From NCBI GenBank assembly GCA_017607445.1, contig JAEVHH010000002.1:5982001-6046000 (forward strand): DNA of 64,000 bases. Direction: 5' to 3'. How positions within the stretch are numbered: the stretch's first letter is position 1; each line of letters starts with the position of its first letter. The position numbers and the translations under genes were made by a program. This DNA is from Histoplasma ohiense (lineage: Eukaryota > Ascomycota > Eurotiomycetes > Onygenales > Ajellomycetaceae). Shown here piece after piece: positions 45,693 through 55,744 of the stretch. The notes below the pieces were generated by a model. That model saw only the letters and a program-made list of their open reading frames with translations, was not told where the DNA came from and did no database searches.

Positions 45693-48315
45693 TCAGTAGG
45701 TACAGCTGCCGTCTGGATTGCTCACTGTAGCGTAATCCAGATCAAACTACCTAGGCGAAATTTGTTTGGTGTTGCCAGCCATGGCAATCTGGAGGCCATT
45801 GTTTGTTGTTTGGTATGTGCATACGTCTGTTGACTGGACAAGATGCTAAGGGTCCCCAAGCCATGCAGCCAAAAGAGTCTTCAAGTCTCTTACATGCTGC
45901 GAATGGATGTGATTTCAATTTCATCAGCATGTTTATGTCGCACAAATCTTAGTGTTGTTCAAAGTACAAAGAACAGGGGAGGGATATACCCAATCAATTC
46001 CCTCCGTTATTAAAATCGTTGCAAATTTTACTTTTTCCCAAACTGATAATGCCATATTTCGCATCAAATTGCGTTTTTTTTTACTTGAGATATTCCCAAA
46101 ACTGGCAGGATAGTTTTGAGACATTCTTCCTTTCCGCCAAGATTCAACGTGGGACTCATAGCAAGCATCCGCACCACTGGCCGTCCGTTGCTATATCATG
46201 TAATGGGGCGACTGTCTTTACCAGAAAAGGAGAATATTCGAGAAGTTGACGGAAAAGCTACCGTTTTGAAGTGTCTGAAGCTATCTCTCCAGCGTGAACC
46301 TTACGTTAATAAACAGCACGATACGACAACCTAGCCCATGGTAGAAGATACTCTTGCAATCCGTTGCAACAAGCATTTGAGGAAGACGACGGATAGCAAA
46401 AAGACCAAGTGGGTTGGCAGGTCCAGGATTTGGGGACGCTGAGGGGCCTAAAGGGCCTGTGTCATCGTCAGTTATACGACACTACGTCCCAGAACAATAA
46501 TTGGAAGAGGGTGATGTTCACAGGTTTTTAATGGGTTCAGGTCAGAAATAGGTGATTGAAGAACTCATTCACAGCGATAGGAGGGTGGTAGAACTTCATC
46601 AAGAAGGTTTTGTCGGAGGAGCCAATAGAAATCTTGGAGACGTCAATAAGGTTACTTCTTCATGGCCGAGGCGATAATCAACACCGACCTCTAAAGTTGA
46701 AGGTTTTCGAGGGCGAGCTGGTGGAGGTGAAGTTAGAGGTGGCAGAGATGGTGAAAGTTAGATCAGGTTCCCAGGGGCCGTGGCAGTTGCGTGCCCCTTT
46801 GGAGGTGTGACAGAACATTTCCTCCAACTGGACGTCCATATGATCAGACAACTAGGAGAGAGCAGGAACTGCTCACGGGCAGCCAGTTCTCTGACCATGA
46901 TCAGTGGAATTAATTGTTCTTCTTCACAGCCAGCAACCCATATAGGGAATGTTATGCGAAATTTACACCACTCCCGGTTGTAACTGGGGTTCGCGAATCT
47001 TGCCCCTCAATTGAATCCAATGAAATTGCAGTCCATGTCCTTGTTGGGACCAGCCGCGTACAGCCCGGTCTTCCAGCAGTAATGTCCTGTTCTTGGTTCA
47101 GTCCCGTTGTTTCTCATGAGGCCTGGTTGGCTCAACCAAAATAAGATCCTTGTGCTTTGAGAAGATAGCCTAGGCCGTATGCTAACAGTGCTCAGCAATG
47201 ACAGGCAGAAGAGCAATGACAGCGGTGAACTTGTGGTGCGCAAATAATATTCAGTCGTTTGTTTGCAGTCAGATATCGAGAAGGGCCCAAGCGCGCCATT
47301 TTATTCCAGCAGAGTACAGAACCCCAGATATCAGCAAGTCAAGTGCAATTCTTGAAATCTGGAGAAGATCTTCAATAACATGGGAAAGACAAAAAACCTT
47401 ATAAGCACTATTTTATGTCAGTGCAGATTACTGGGGCGGAGCCGCTGGAGATGGAAAAGCACCAGGACAGGCGATCATTATCCAATGTGGCGAATTCACT
47501 ACGATGTTTTTATCTTTGAGATTCAGATTTTTAAAGAGATGAGAGACTTGGGAGGGCACTTTTCTTTGAGATCTTGACAAAGAAGATTCAATTTGGCAGC
47601 GAAATAATTTGTCAGAAACAATGGAACTAGTGGCCTGTTTTGGATTGGAAACAAGATCACCTCTGTCGAAGTAGCCTGGAACTAGTGAACCGAGGATCAG
47701 GGAAGGACGGGAAATGGGGAGCGATGGCGTCGCGCGGTGACTTTTGGCCCTGGATAGCTTACCCATTCACACGGCAGAGCACCTTTGACTGGTATCGCCC
47801 TCATCAGTCCTACTTACATTGCTGGGACTCTCCTAATATGAGGTTTCCTGCTTGCCCTGACTCTCAGTTCCTTGCACTGAACCCCGGAGAAAAGCTTCGC
47901 CAAGTACCATGGTTTAGGGCAGTTGTATTGAAATAGTGACACACCAAAGAACCAAATTGGTTTAATAGCGTATCTATATGCTTGCTAATGATGGTATATC
48001 ACTCTGCAGACACAGGACTATACATTCAATCTTCCCGTTGAGATTTTTTATCTTTCTGTCCTGGTGTTGTTTACCTCGACGTATGGGATTCAAAATTAGC
48101 GGGCGCTTGGGCGCTTTGTAAGCGCCCAGGCTAGGACTAGACCCCAGAGTCGGGTTACCGTTTTACTATTTCGGTTTAGCCTCGACTCCACCTGCAGCCA
48201 CTCCCAAAAAGGAGGAAAAAAAAACCTCACCAGTTTTCGGCGGCAATTATCACTGGGCTTCATGCAACTTCAAACAAACAGCTGCCGCTACATATAACAT
48301 AGGCTGCAGCCAAAA
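45693..48315. other. 2.6-kb gene-free region upstream of KRR1
   Basis: No gene is supported here. Short open frames on both strands (near 46600-46800 and 47430-47940) have no start/splice logic and no family similarity. A strong hairpin lies at 48106-48130 (listed separately). The final 200 bp should hold the KRR1 promoter, including a ggaggaaaaaaaaacc tract near 48210-48230. Confidence 0.5.
48106..48130. repeat. GC-rich hairpin upstream of KRR1
   Basis: The arms gggcgctt (48109-48116) and aagcgccc (48120-48127) are perfect inverted repeats with a tgt loop. They extend outward by a T-A pair, a T-G wobble and a C-G pair. A direct copy of gggcgctt also begins at 48101. The element lies about 190 bp before the KRR1 start in AT-rich DNA. 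Function is unknown. Confidence 0.8.
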
Positions 48316-49540
48316 ATGCCCTCCACATATAAGAAAGACAAACCCTGGGATACTGACGATATCGACAAATGGAAGGTTAGCGATCATACCTGTACCTCAA
48401 AGCTCACAAATATTGAGATGACAGACATGGCTGATATATCTTCCTTTTTTAGATCGAGGAATTCAAACCAGAACATAATGCCGGCGGCACGTTCACGGAG
48501 GAGTCATCCTTCGTCAGCTTATTCCCAAAATACAGAGAAGCATATCTAAAAGAAACATGGCCTATGATAACCAAAGCACTGGAGAAGCATGGTATCGCGT
48601 GTACCCTGGATTTAGTTGAAGGAAGCATGACCGTGAAGACTACTCGTAAAACCTTCGATCCAGCCTCAATTTTGAATGCGCGGGATTTGATTAAGCTCCT
48701 TGCGCGAAGTGTGCCAGCACCACAAGTATGCGCACGCTGTTACCCCCTTGGATCAAGGAAGCTTTGATTTGCCATCCTTACAACAACTGACGGTTTTCGA
48801 TTCAAAATATTTAGGCTTTAAAAATCCTCCAAGACGATGTAGCTTGCGATATCATTAAAATCCGCAATCTAGTACGCAACAAAGAGCGGTTCGTAAAACG
48901 ACGACAACGTATCCTCGGACCCTCCGGTTCCACCCTAAAAGCTCTCGAACTGCTGACAAACACCTACATCCTCGTCCAAGGAAATACAGTGTCCGCCATG
49001 GGGCCATACAAAGGCCTTAAGGAAATAAGAAGGGTAGTGGAGGACTGCATGAACAACATACATCCTATCTACCATATCAAGGAGATGATGATCAAAAAGG
49101 AGCTCGCGAAAGATCCTAAACTTGCAAATGAAAGCTGGGATCGCTTTTTGCCTCATTTCAAGAAGCGAACACTAAGCAAGAGGAGGAAGCCGTTCAAGGT
49201 CACAGATAAACGCAAGAAGGTGTACACACCGTTCCCGCCCCCCCAGGAGAAGAGCAAAGTTGATCTGCAGATTGAGAGCGGTGAATACTTCCTGAGTAAG
49301 CAGGCACGAGAGCGTGCTAAAAAGGAGGAAATTATAGAGCGCCAAAAGGAGAAGAGAGAAGAGAAGAAGAAGGAGCTGGAGAAAGACTTTGTTCCGCCCA
49401 AGGAGGTGGATGAGGTTGAGAGGAAGAAAAAGAAACGGAAACGCCATGATGGAGAAGTAAGAGAAGGGAACGGAGATAAATCGTCTGAAAAGAAGCAGAA
49501 GAAGTCGAAGAAGATAAAGCGGATCGAGGGAGAGGAATGA
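48316..49540 (+). CDS. KRR1: Small-subunit processome protein Krr1
   Basis: Krr1 is a KH-domain protein of the 90S pre-ribosome needed for 18S rRNA maturation in the nucleolus. Exons are 48316..48375, 48453..48725 and 48815..49540, giving 352 aa. It starts MPSTYKKDKPWDTDDIDKWK, then IEEFKPEHNAGGTFTEESSF and SLFPKYREAYLKETWPMITK. The first KH-like fold holds TLDLVEGSMTVKTTRKTFDP. The second KH contains RNKERFVKRRQRILGPSGST (G-P-S-G loop), LKALELLTNTYILVQGNTVS and AMGPYKGLKEIRRVVEDCMN. KRTLSKRRKPFKVTDKRKKV and TPFPPPQEKSKVDLQIESGE are further family blocks. The C-terminal 90 residues are Lys/Glu-rich with nuclear-localisation-like clusters. Introns are in phase. It converges on the acyl-CoA synthetase gene (292 bp). 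Assignment is firm. Confidence 0.96.
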
Positions 49541-49832
49541 TCATCTTCTAGTTTTGTTTGCTTGTTTATGTTCAATCATATCTGGCGCAATGGTTGGAAC
49601 CCCTCTTCTACTATCATCTCCTTCCGCACATTACTCAATATTGTAAGCATCCTCATGAGCTTCTTGTTTGTTACTTCATTTCCCCTATCTCTACGAATTA
49701 TGTAAGGGAAGAAGATACCCATTTAATTTGCCATCTAGATGACATATCTATATTATGCAGATGTCTACTATACAGCCTACCAACTTCGAAATCAACTGGG
49801 GTAACGCTTCGGGACTCTCAGGCTACAGTTCC

Positions 49833-52294
49833 TCACAATTTCGCCGTGCCCCACTGTATATCACTCCAAGCCAGTGCATCTAGCCTCTGATACCCTTTCG
49901 CAGGATTAAGCCAGTACAGCGTATCATGCACGAGTTCCCTTCTTAGATCTTCCTCTTCATCACCTGATCTTTCTTCGGGTGTAGGAACAGTGTTGGGATT
50001 CCAGCTTAACTTCTCCATAACTGATTTGATCTGTTTGAAAGTGACACCCGTTACGATGCTGGTCGAATTGGTCATGTTAACGAATTACAGCCTTTGTACT
50101 CCCTCCGTACGGCAATAACGAGAGAACGAGCGACCTACCTATTGGACATACGTACAAGACGCGGCAGGGCGTAGTATGGGAGCCCGCTTTTGACAAGAGC
50201 AGAGCGGAGGGAGTTGATAAACTCAGTTTCTGACGCTTCAGTGCGTAAGTATAAGGCAATGACAGCTGCCCCAACTTTGCCCTCGTAACTATGAATCTCA
50301 AAAATTAGCATTAGCTTTTCAACCCACGAAAGCTCAATGAATGAAAGAAAGCCGTCCATGTTCGTACCTATCAAGCTTTACTCCAAACACTGCAGCGTCC
50401 ATCACATTAGGCATCATGCAGATTTGGCTCCGTACCTCCCCAGTACTCACATTCTGGCCTTGCCACCGAAACCTATCATCAATTCTCTCTTGAAATTTCA
50501 CCCACCCAGATTCCTCACGCATTACCAGATCACCCATCCGCTGAAACAAGTCTCCTTTTCGGAACACATCCCTCAACAGTTTCTCTTCAGTCGCCGCATC
50601 ATCATTTAGATAGGTCGTTAGTAGGCTCAAATCCGAGACGCGTCCAATCACCTCTCCTTCTTCACCCGGGTCTGCCTTGATACAAAACCCCGTATTCGGA
50701 TCCCGAACAGGCATCTGCATCTCCGGATCATATTTGACAACAAAAGTCACATCCTCAAAGTATCGCTTGAGAGGCCCTGCAAAACCTACCTTGCCTTTGC
50801 CAGCTGCTGAACGGCCATCATTTTCAAATTTAGCTACAGCTTCGGTTGCACGATAAGCTTCGCGCATCTCCCGGACCCCGAATCGTTCCTTGAATTTATC
50901 CCAAACGTCCTCGCGGAGGCCGTTGCCGAAGGCATGTGTGACGGAGTGAGATCGATCGTACGGAGAGGGAGGGGCAGCGAGGAGGAAACGGCAGAGCTCG
51001 CCCACATAGAGAATGCGGTTTGCTCTGCACTCTTTGACGTCTTCCCAGAAAGTCGTCGCAGAGAACTTTCGAGCTAAGCAGAAAGTCCCCGAGGACCCCA
51101 TGGTGTAACATAGGCCCGCTAAGAAGGCGGTGCTGTGGAACAGGGGAAGTGAGGAATATGTCCGCAATGGGTGGTATTTCGAAGGGTCCCTCATATCTCC
51201 GGTGAAAGGGGTAGAAGTAGCCCACAACATGTCATTTCGAATTACACAAGCTTTCGGTTCTCCCGTCGTTCCTAAACCTCGAGTTAACAATGCGGATTTG
51301 TGCAATCAGCTACCACTGCCTATGTCAGGGGTAAGTCTAACCAGATGTGCATATGAGAACAGCCATATCCGTGAGGCTACGTTTGGCCGGCACGAGATTA
51401 ACATGGCTGGCATTCTGGAGGTCATTCAAACCAATCAATTCGACCTTAGGTGGAATCGGCGTTTCTGCGGATACAGCAAAAGATGATAAAGCAAGGCATA
51501 TGTGTGGGAGATCAACTTTGGCATGCTGAGACAGATCAGGAGTAGACAGTATGAATTTTGGGTGGGATAAGTCCAGCGCGCATACAAATGTGTCGTCTAT
51601 TGGGATATACTCGAATTAACATTCAAAGATACGTCAAAGAGACACCAACGAAGAAACTGTGTCAATGAATGTACTACTTTTTTTTTTTGAATACTCACCT
51701 CTATGATTCGTATTGATTAGGTCTACCACCACACCTAACTTCGCGAGGGCGAGAATAGCTACGACCATTTCAGGAGAGTTCGTCATGAACACCCCTACCA
51801 CATCACCGATCCTGATGCCGCGAGCATGCAGCAGCCCTGCGAATTGGTCGACCTCTGATAAAAAACAACAGCTGTTAGATCACCATGCTTTCAGTTTGTG
51901 CTGATGATGGTTCATTTGGGGTTCCATGGCCCCTTTTTTCGGTGATAACGACGCAAAGGGAATACAAACAACTTAGAGGGCATTAACAGGGCTCAAGATG
52001 TAACCGTAGGTTCGGGAAAGTCAACTTGCCCATTTTCAACTGGCCGTATGACATCGTTTTGCCCTCAAACCAAATGGCCTCGTCTTCATCGCTGTTCCCG
52101 GACTGTTGGAGGATCGCATACATCGAATGTGTTCCTTTAGCACAAGCAATTCTCTGTTGTTTCCGGCGCGCGATGTCTCGTTTGTACCGTATGTCTCTAA
52201 GATCACAACCGATGGCGAACCTGGCGTTCAGATAGCTAGCAGCCACAGCGAGGGCAGCAAGGGAGGCAATGGAATGGGGGATAACAGCATCCAT
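49833..52294 (-). CDS. FAT1: Peroxisomal (very-)long-chain acyl-CoA synthetase, FAT1-like
   Basis: This AMP-forming synthetase activates long or very long fatty acids with CoA. Exons are 52294..52030, 51854..51699, 51596..51342, 51271..50368, 50288..50139 and 50058..49833, giving 651 aa, as in the FATP/Fat1 family. An N-terminal hydrophobic segment (SIASLAALAVAASYLNA) is followed by the adenylation domain. The P-loop is ICTSGTTGEPKAC (about residues 222-234), then EAYRATEAVAKF and the FATP motif FRKGDLFQRMGDL, FQERIDDRFRWQGQNVSTGE. The C-terminus is WGTAKL; AKL fits the PTS1 consensus, so the protein should be peroxisomal. The first intron must use a GC donor (ATGG/gcaagt), because the nearby GT breaks the frame. 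It is divergent from the thiolase gene, consistent with a beta-oxidation role. The gene symbol is by family; true orthology among Fat1/FaaA-type paralogues is not proven. Confidence 0.88.
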
Positions 52295-53123
52295 CGCTCC
52301 AGTTACCAATAATTGAATATCGAGTTAACAAATTTACTCTTTTACGCCTGCGAGGCCCGGAATTTGAGCCTTGGGTTCGAATGCATGGAAAAAATATTCT
52401 TTCCTTTGTTCAAAGAGAAAAGAAGACAGAAGAAAGTAATATATTATTCAGGTTGAAAGCATGCGTTTCGGCGCAAGGTTATTTGGTATGAAGTGTCTCC
52501 AGTATTAACCAAACGAGAGAAACCGAAAGGAGATGCAAACCAGAGAAACCCTCCTGTGGTAGTTCGCTTCCTTGCGAGAGCGTGTCATCGTTGATGGCAC
52601 AGGATGCGGTTTGACGACGTAGACATGAGTATATCCATGGATAATGAAAGCAAAACCATCGCAACACTTGCAGGTCGCGCGGGGCTGCCAGCATCGCTAC
52701 TACGCGCAGCTGTAACGAGCTTCCATGGACACGGAAAGTTTCAGACGCAACCCCAAAGTTTATATTGAGCCGCCTTGACGTGAGTGGGCTCTTTCTGGGT
52801 TCTAGCGAGAGAGCCCCACCAGCAACGGCGTCTCGCGAACAAATAACAAATTGGCGGGGTCCGCTGAACCAGCCTGCCTCTGGAGCTTTGCATAGCCAAC
52901 ATCTGCTGTTCGGTCCTGGCCTGAAGTGTTGGTGAGAATATCCACAGGTCAAAGCCGAGGTGCTGGTGCGAAAGCCATGTCCGCCGAAGTGGGGTGGATG
53001 GGTAACAAAGTATTGTGTATAATGATCAGAAAGATTGTGATTTCTCCCGTTTGTTTGAAACGCCGGTATATGATGATATTCACCAATTGACCATTGCCTG
53101 CTTTGTTTCGAACAACTTCTACA
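52295..53123. promoter_or_regulatory. Divergent promoter, acyl-CoA synthetase / thiolase
   Basis: This 829-bp interval lies between head-to-head starts of two peroxisomal beta-oxidation genes. No coding sequence is supported on either strand. It contains the CCGAGG box listed separately. A shared arrangement of this kind suggests co-regulation, which is inference. Confidence 0.55.
52955..52960. promoter_or_regulatory. Candidate FarA/FarB (fatty-acid response) site
   Basis: The sequence ccgagg is the reverse complement of CCTCGG, the core bound by the fungal fatty-acid regulators FarA and FarB at beta-oxidation promoters. It lies about 165 bp upstream of the thiolase start. A six-base site is expected by chance roughly once in 2 kb counting both strands, so position and context carry most of the weight. 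Confidence 0.45.
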
Positions 53124-54832
53124 ATGGCGTCTGCACAGCAGAGGCTCTCTTCGGTTCAAGGCCATCTCCAAGCTGGAGATTCGCGGGCAAGGAAGGCGCT
53201 TCTGGCAAAGAATCCCGATGGCATTGTAAGACCACCGTTCGGATAGCTGACATTTCTCTCTCCCACATCGTTCGAACGCTGACAGGATATGAAATGCCTA
53301 GGTTATCACTCTTGCCGTTCGGACCCCTCTCACCAAAGCTCGCAAGGGAGCTCTCAAGGATACACACCTTGATGACCTTCTGATTGCCCTGCTAACTGTA
53401 TGCTGAATAAATAGGTTCCTCGATCGACATGAAACAAAAGTGAGATTAAAAAATGGAGAAATCCAGCTTACCATATCTCTTCTCAGGCTGTTCGTGAGAG
53501 ATCTAACCTCGACCCATCCCTTGTTGAAGATGTTTGTGTCGGAAATGTGTCTGCTCCTTCTGCCGCATACGCTTCCCGCTCCGCCGTCCTGGTCGCTGGG
53601 TATCCCGTAACTACCTCTGTGTCAGTCGCCAACCGCTTCTGTTCCTCCGGGTTGCTCGCCATCCAGCAGGTCGCCAACCAAATTCAAGCCGGAGCAATCG
53701 ATATCGGCATCGGCGTTGGCGCAGAGAGCATGAGCACAACACCGAGCAATGACGCCGCAGCCGTCTCAGAAGCCGTGCTCAATCACCCCATTGCGTCTCA
53801 AAACCAGATGCCAATGGGTCATACGTCTGAGAACGTCGCAGGCCAATTCAACATCAGCAGAGAGAAGATGGACGATTTCGCTGCGCGCTCGCACCAACGA
53901 GCTGAATTGGCGCAGAAGAGCGGGTGGGTGGTCGACGAGATCGCGCCCATTAGAGTCAAGGTGAAGGATCCCAAGACAGGCCAGGTCAGGGAAGTTGTCG
54001 CGGATAGGGATGATGGTATCCGTTACGGAACCACTGCCGAAAGCCTGGCTAAGGTCCTCCCGGCCTTCCCGCAGTGGAGGCCCGGCCGTGCGACTGGTGG
54101 CAATGCATCGCAAATCACCGACGGCGCTGCGGCGGTGTTGATGATGAATCGATCTCGTGCGCTGGAGCTGGAGCAACCTATCATTGGCAAATTCTGCGGT
54201 GCAACGGTTACCGGTCTGGCGCCGCGGATCATGGGCATCGGCCCGACACTCGCGATCCCGAAGATGATGAAGAAGCTCAACCTTCAGAAGGAGGATGTAG
54301 ATGTCTTTGAGATCAATGAGGCTTTCGCCTCGATGGTATGTCAAAATACCCTGTACAAGTTTTACCAGCAGTGGACCTCGCCACAAACAAATATATATAT
54401 TCTTTATTATTTTATTGCATTTGATTCTAACCACTCTGCATAGGGAGTCTGCTGTGTCGATAAACTCGGTCTTGATATTGAAAAAGTAAACCCTCGCGGT
54501 GGCGCGATGTGCGTATAATCCCATCCTATCCTGCGCACTTTTAGACTCTAGCTAAAGATTCATTTGTTAAAATCATCAGTGCCATCGGTCACCCCCTAGG
54601 CTGTACTGGCGCTCGTCAAGTAGTGACAGCCCTCTCAGAGCTTCGGAGACAGAATAAGCGCCTCGCGGTGACGTCTATGTGTGTTGGAACAGTAAGTGTG
54701 CTTGGGCCCCTTCTTCCCCCGTGGACGATTTCCACCTTGGAACTGCCATGAAACGAAAGAAATGGCTCTAACCATGTATTTCATTTCATTTAGGGCATGG
54801 GGATGGCTGGTGTCTTCGTCTCAGAGCATTGA
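53124..54832 (+). CDS. POT1: Peroxisomal 3-ketoacyl-CoA thiolase
   Basis: This thiolase performs the last step of peroxisomal beta-oxidation, releasing acetyl-CoA. Exons are 53124..53225, 53302..53397, 53487..54335, 54444..54508, 54580..54691 and 54794..54832, giving 420 aa. The N-terminus MASAQQRLSSVQGHLQ contains RLSSVQGHL, which fits the PTS2 pattern (R/K)(L/V/I)x5(H/Q)(L/A). Then come VITLAVRTPLTKARKGALKD and VEDVCVGNV. The nucleophile is Cys118 in VANRFCSSGLLA. EINEAFAS, AIGHPLGCTGARQ with the catalytic His, and MCVGTGMGMAG with the second active Cys complete the set. All introns are phase-consistent. It ends ..FVSEH. It is divergent from a PTS1 acyl-CoA synthetase and converges on SPC97. 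Assignment and splice model are firm. Confidence 0.96.
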
Positions 54833-55738
54833 AAAGGAGTGTGGTAGGACGTATATATGGCTGGTTATTTGCTTGACCTTTAGGATTTACTTGAAATGTA
54901 GCGGCATTTTACTTACGTCCTGTATATACATATGAGGAGTACATACATGTCAAGATAAATTCCATGTCAGAGAGTGATATTATAATACAGAGTTCGAAGT
55001 TGAGCCTGGAGTTGAGCCCAACGACAAAACGAGACTGTATACCACATTGTTTAGATTGCATTCGTTAGAGTAATGAAATGTATAGTACATATAGGAAAGC
55101 AACAAGCCGTGGAGGTTCGTGCAGCCCTAATGCCATAAGGGGCCAACTTCAAGATATCTATTCTTTTCACTTTTCGCCACTGTTCCTTCACCATTTGCGT
55201 TCGTTTCGGCAAGTTCGTCCAACTGGGACATTAGCCGTAATTGATATTTCTCTCAATATCTTTGTTTCAAACATTCCACCGACCTTGGTCGCTAATGTCA
55301 GCTACGATCCTGAGATATGTGAGCCTACAAAACCCTGGGCCCATTGCTTTTCCGTATGGGCTTCATGGAGTGCATGGTTACCTCGTCTTAGCAATATATC
55401 CGATTGCAATCATTTATGCCACAAACAATATGCCTGATTGACACAGGTAGCACCGCATCCTAAAGGGGACTAAGACTAATCATGGCGGTGGTTCCATGTA
55501 TACCAATTATCCACAGATTCGGCGCGTCGATTCCCCGCGACAGAGTTCCAGAATTCAGTGGACCGGTTGGATTAGAGAGCGGGCTTCATATAGTTAGACA
55601 AGTTGCCCATTCCCAAACTGGAGCAATACTATCCATAAATATATCGTAGTATTGCTTGATCGAAGCGTCAAGCATGAAAAATGATGAATGGGAAAATATA
55701 GGTTCCCAGCGGTTCTGGGGCTGAATCAATCGGCTGAA
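54833..55738. other. Gene-free convergent region POT1/SPC97
   Basis: About 0.9 kb lies between the stops of the thiolase and SPC97. It is AT-rich, with short unrelated open frames only (for example around 55078-55441, without family similarity). It presumably holds both 3' UTRs. Confidence 0.55.
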
Positions 55739-55744
55739 TCAATC
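55719..55744. repeat. 13-bp tandem duplication at SPC97 stop
   Basis: The unit ggctgaatcaatc occurs twice in tandem (55719-55731 and 55732-55744). On the minus strand the second forward copy carries the SPC97 stop codon (TGA at 55741-55739). The duplication therefore extends only the 3' UTR and leaves the protein end unchanged. Confidence 0.9.

Noticed and set aside
49153..49575. Phe/Ser-rich minus-strand open frames over the KRR1 3' end
   Set aside because: They are antisense to the Lys/Glu-rich KRR1 tail, which automatically yields Phe/Leu/Ser.
52331..52390. tRNA-like ggttcgaatgc segment
   Set aside because: The T-loop-like bases are present, but no matching acceptor stem, D-arm or anticodon arm could be folded around them.
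52479..53171. 230-codon minus-strand open frame in the acyl-CoA synthetase/thiolase promoter
   Set aside because: It overlaps the thiolase start, has no family similarity, and its Cys/His/Arg/Ser-rich text looks like non-coding sequence.
55078..55441. 119-codon plus-strand open frame between POT1 and SPC97
   Set aside because: No domain, overlaps another open frame, and lies in a convergent 3' region where coding sequence is not expected.
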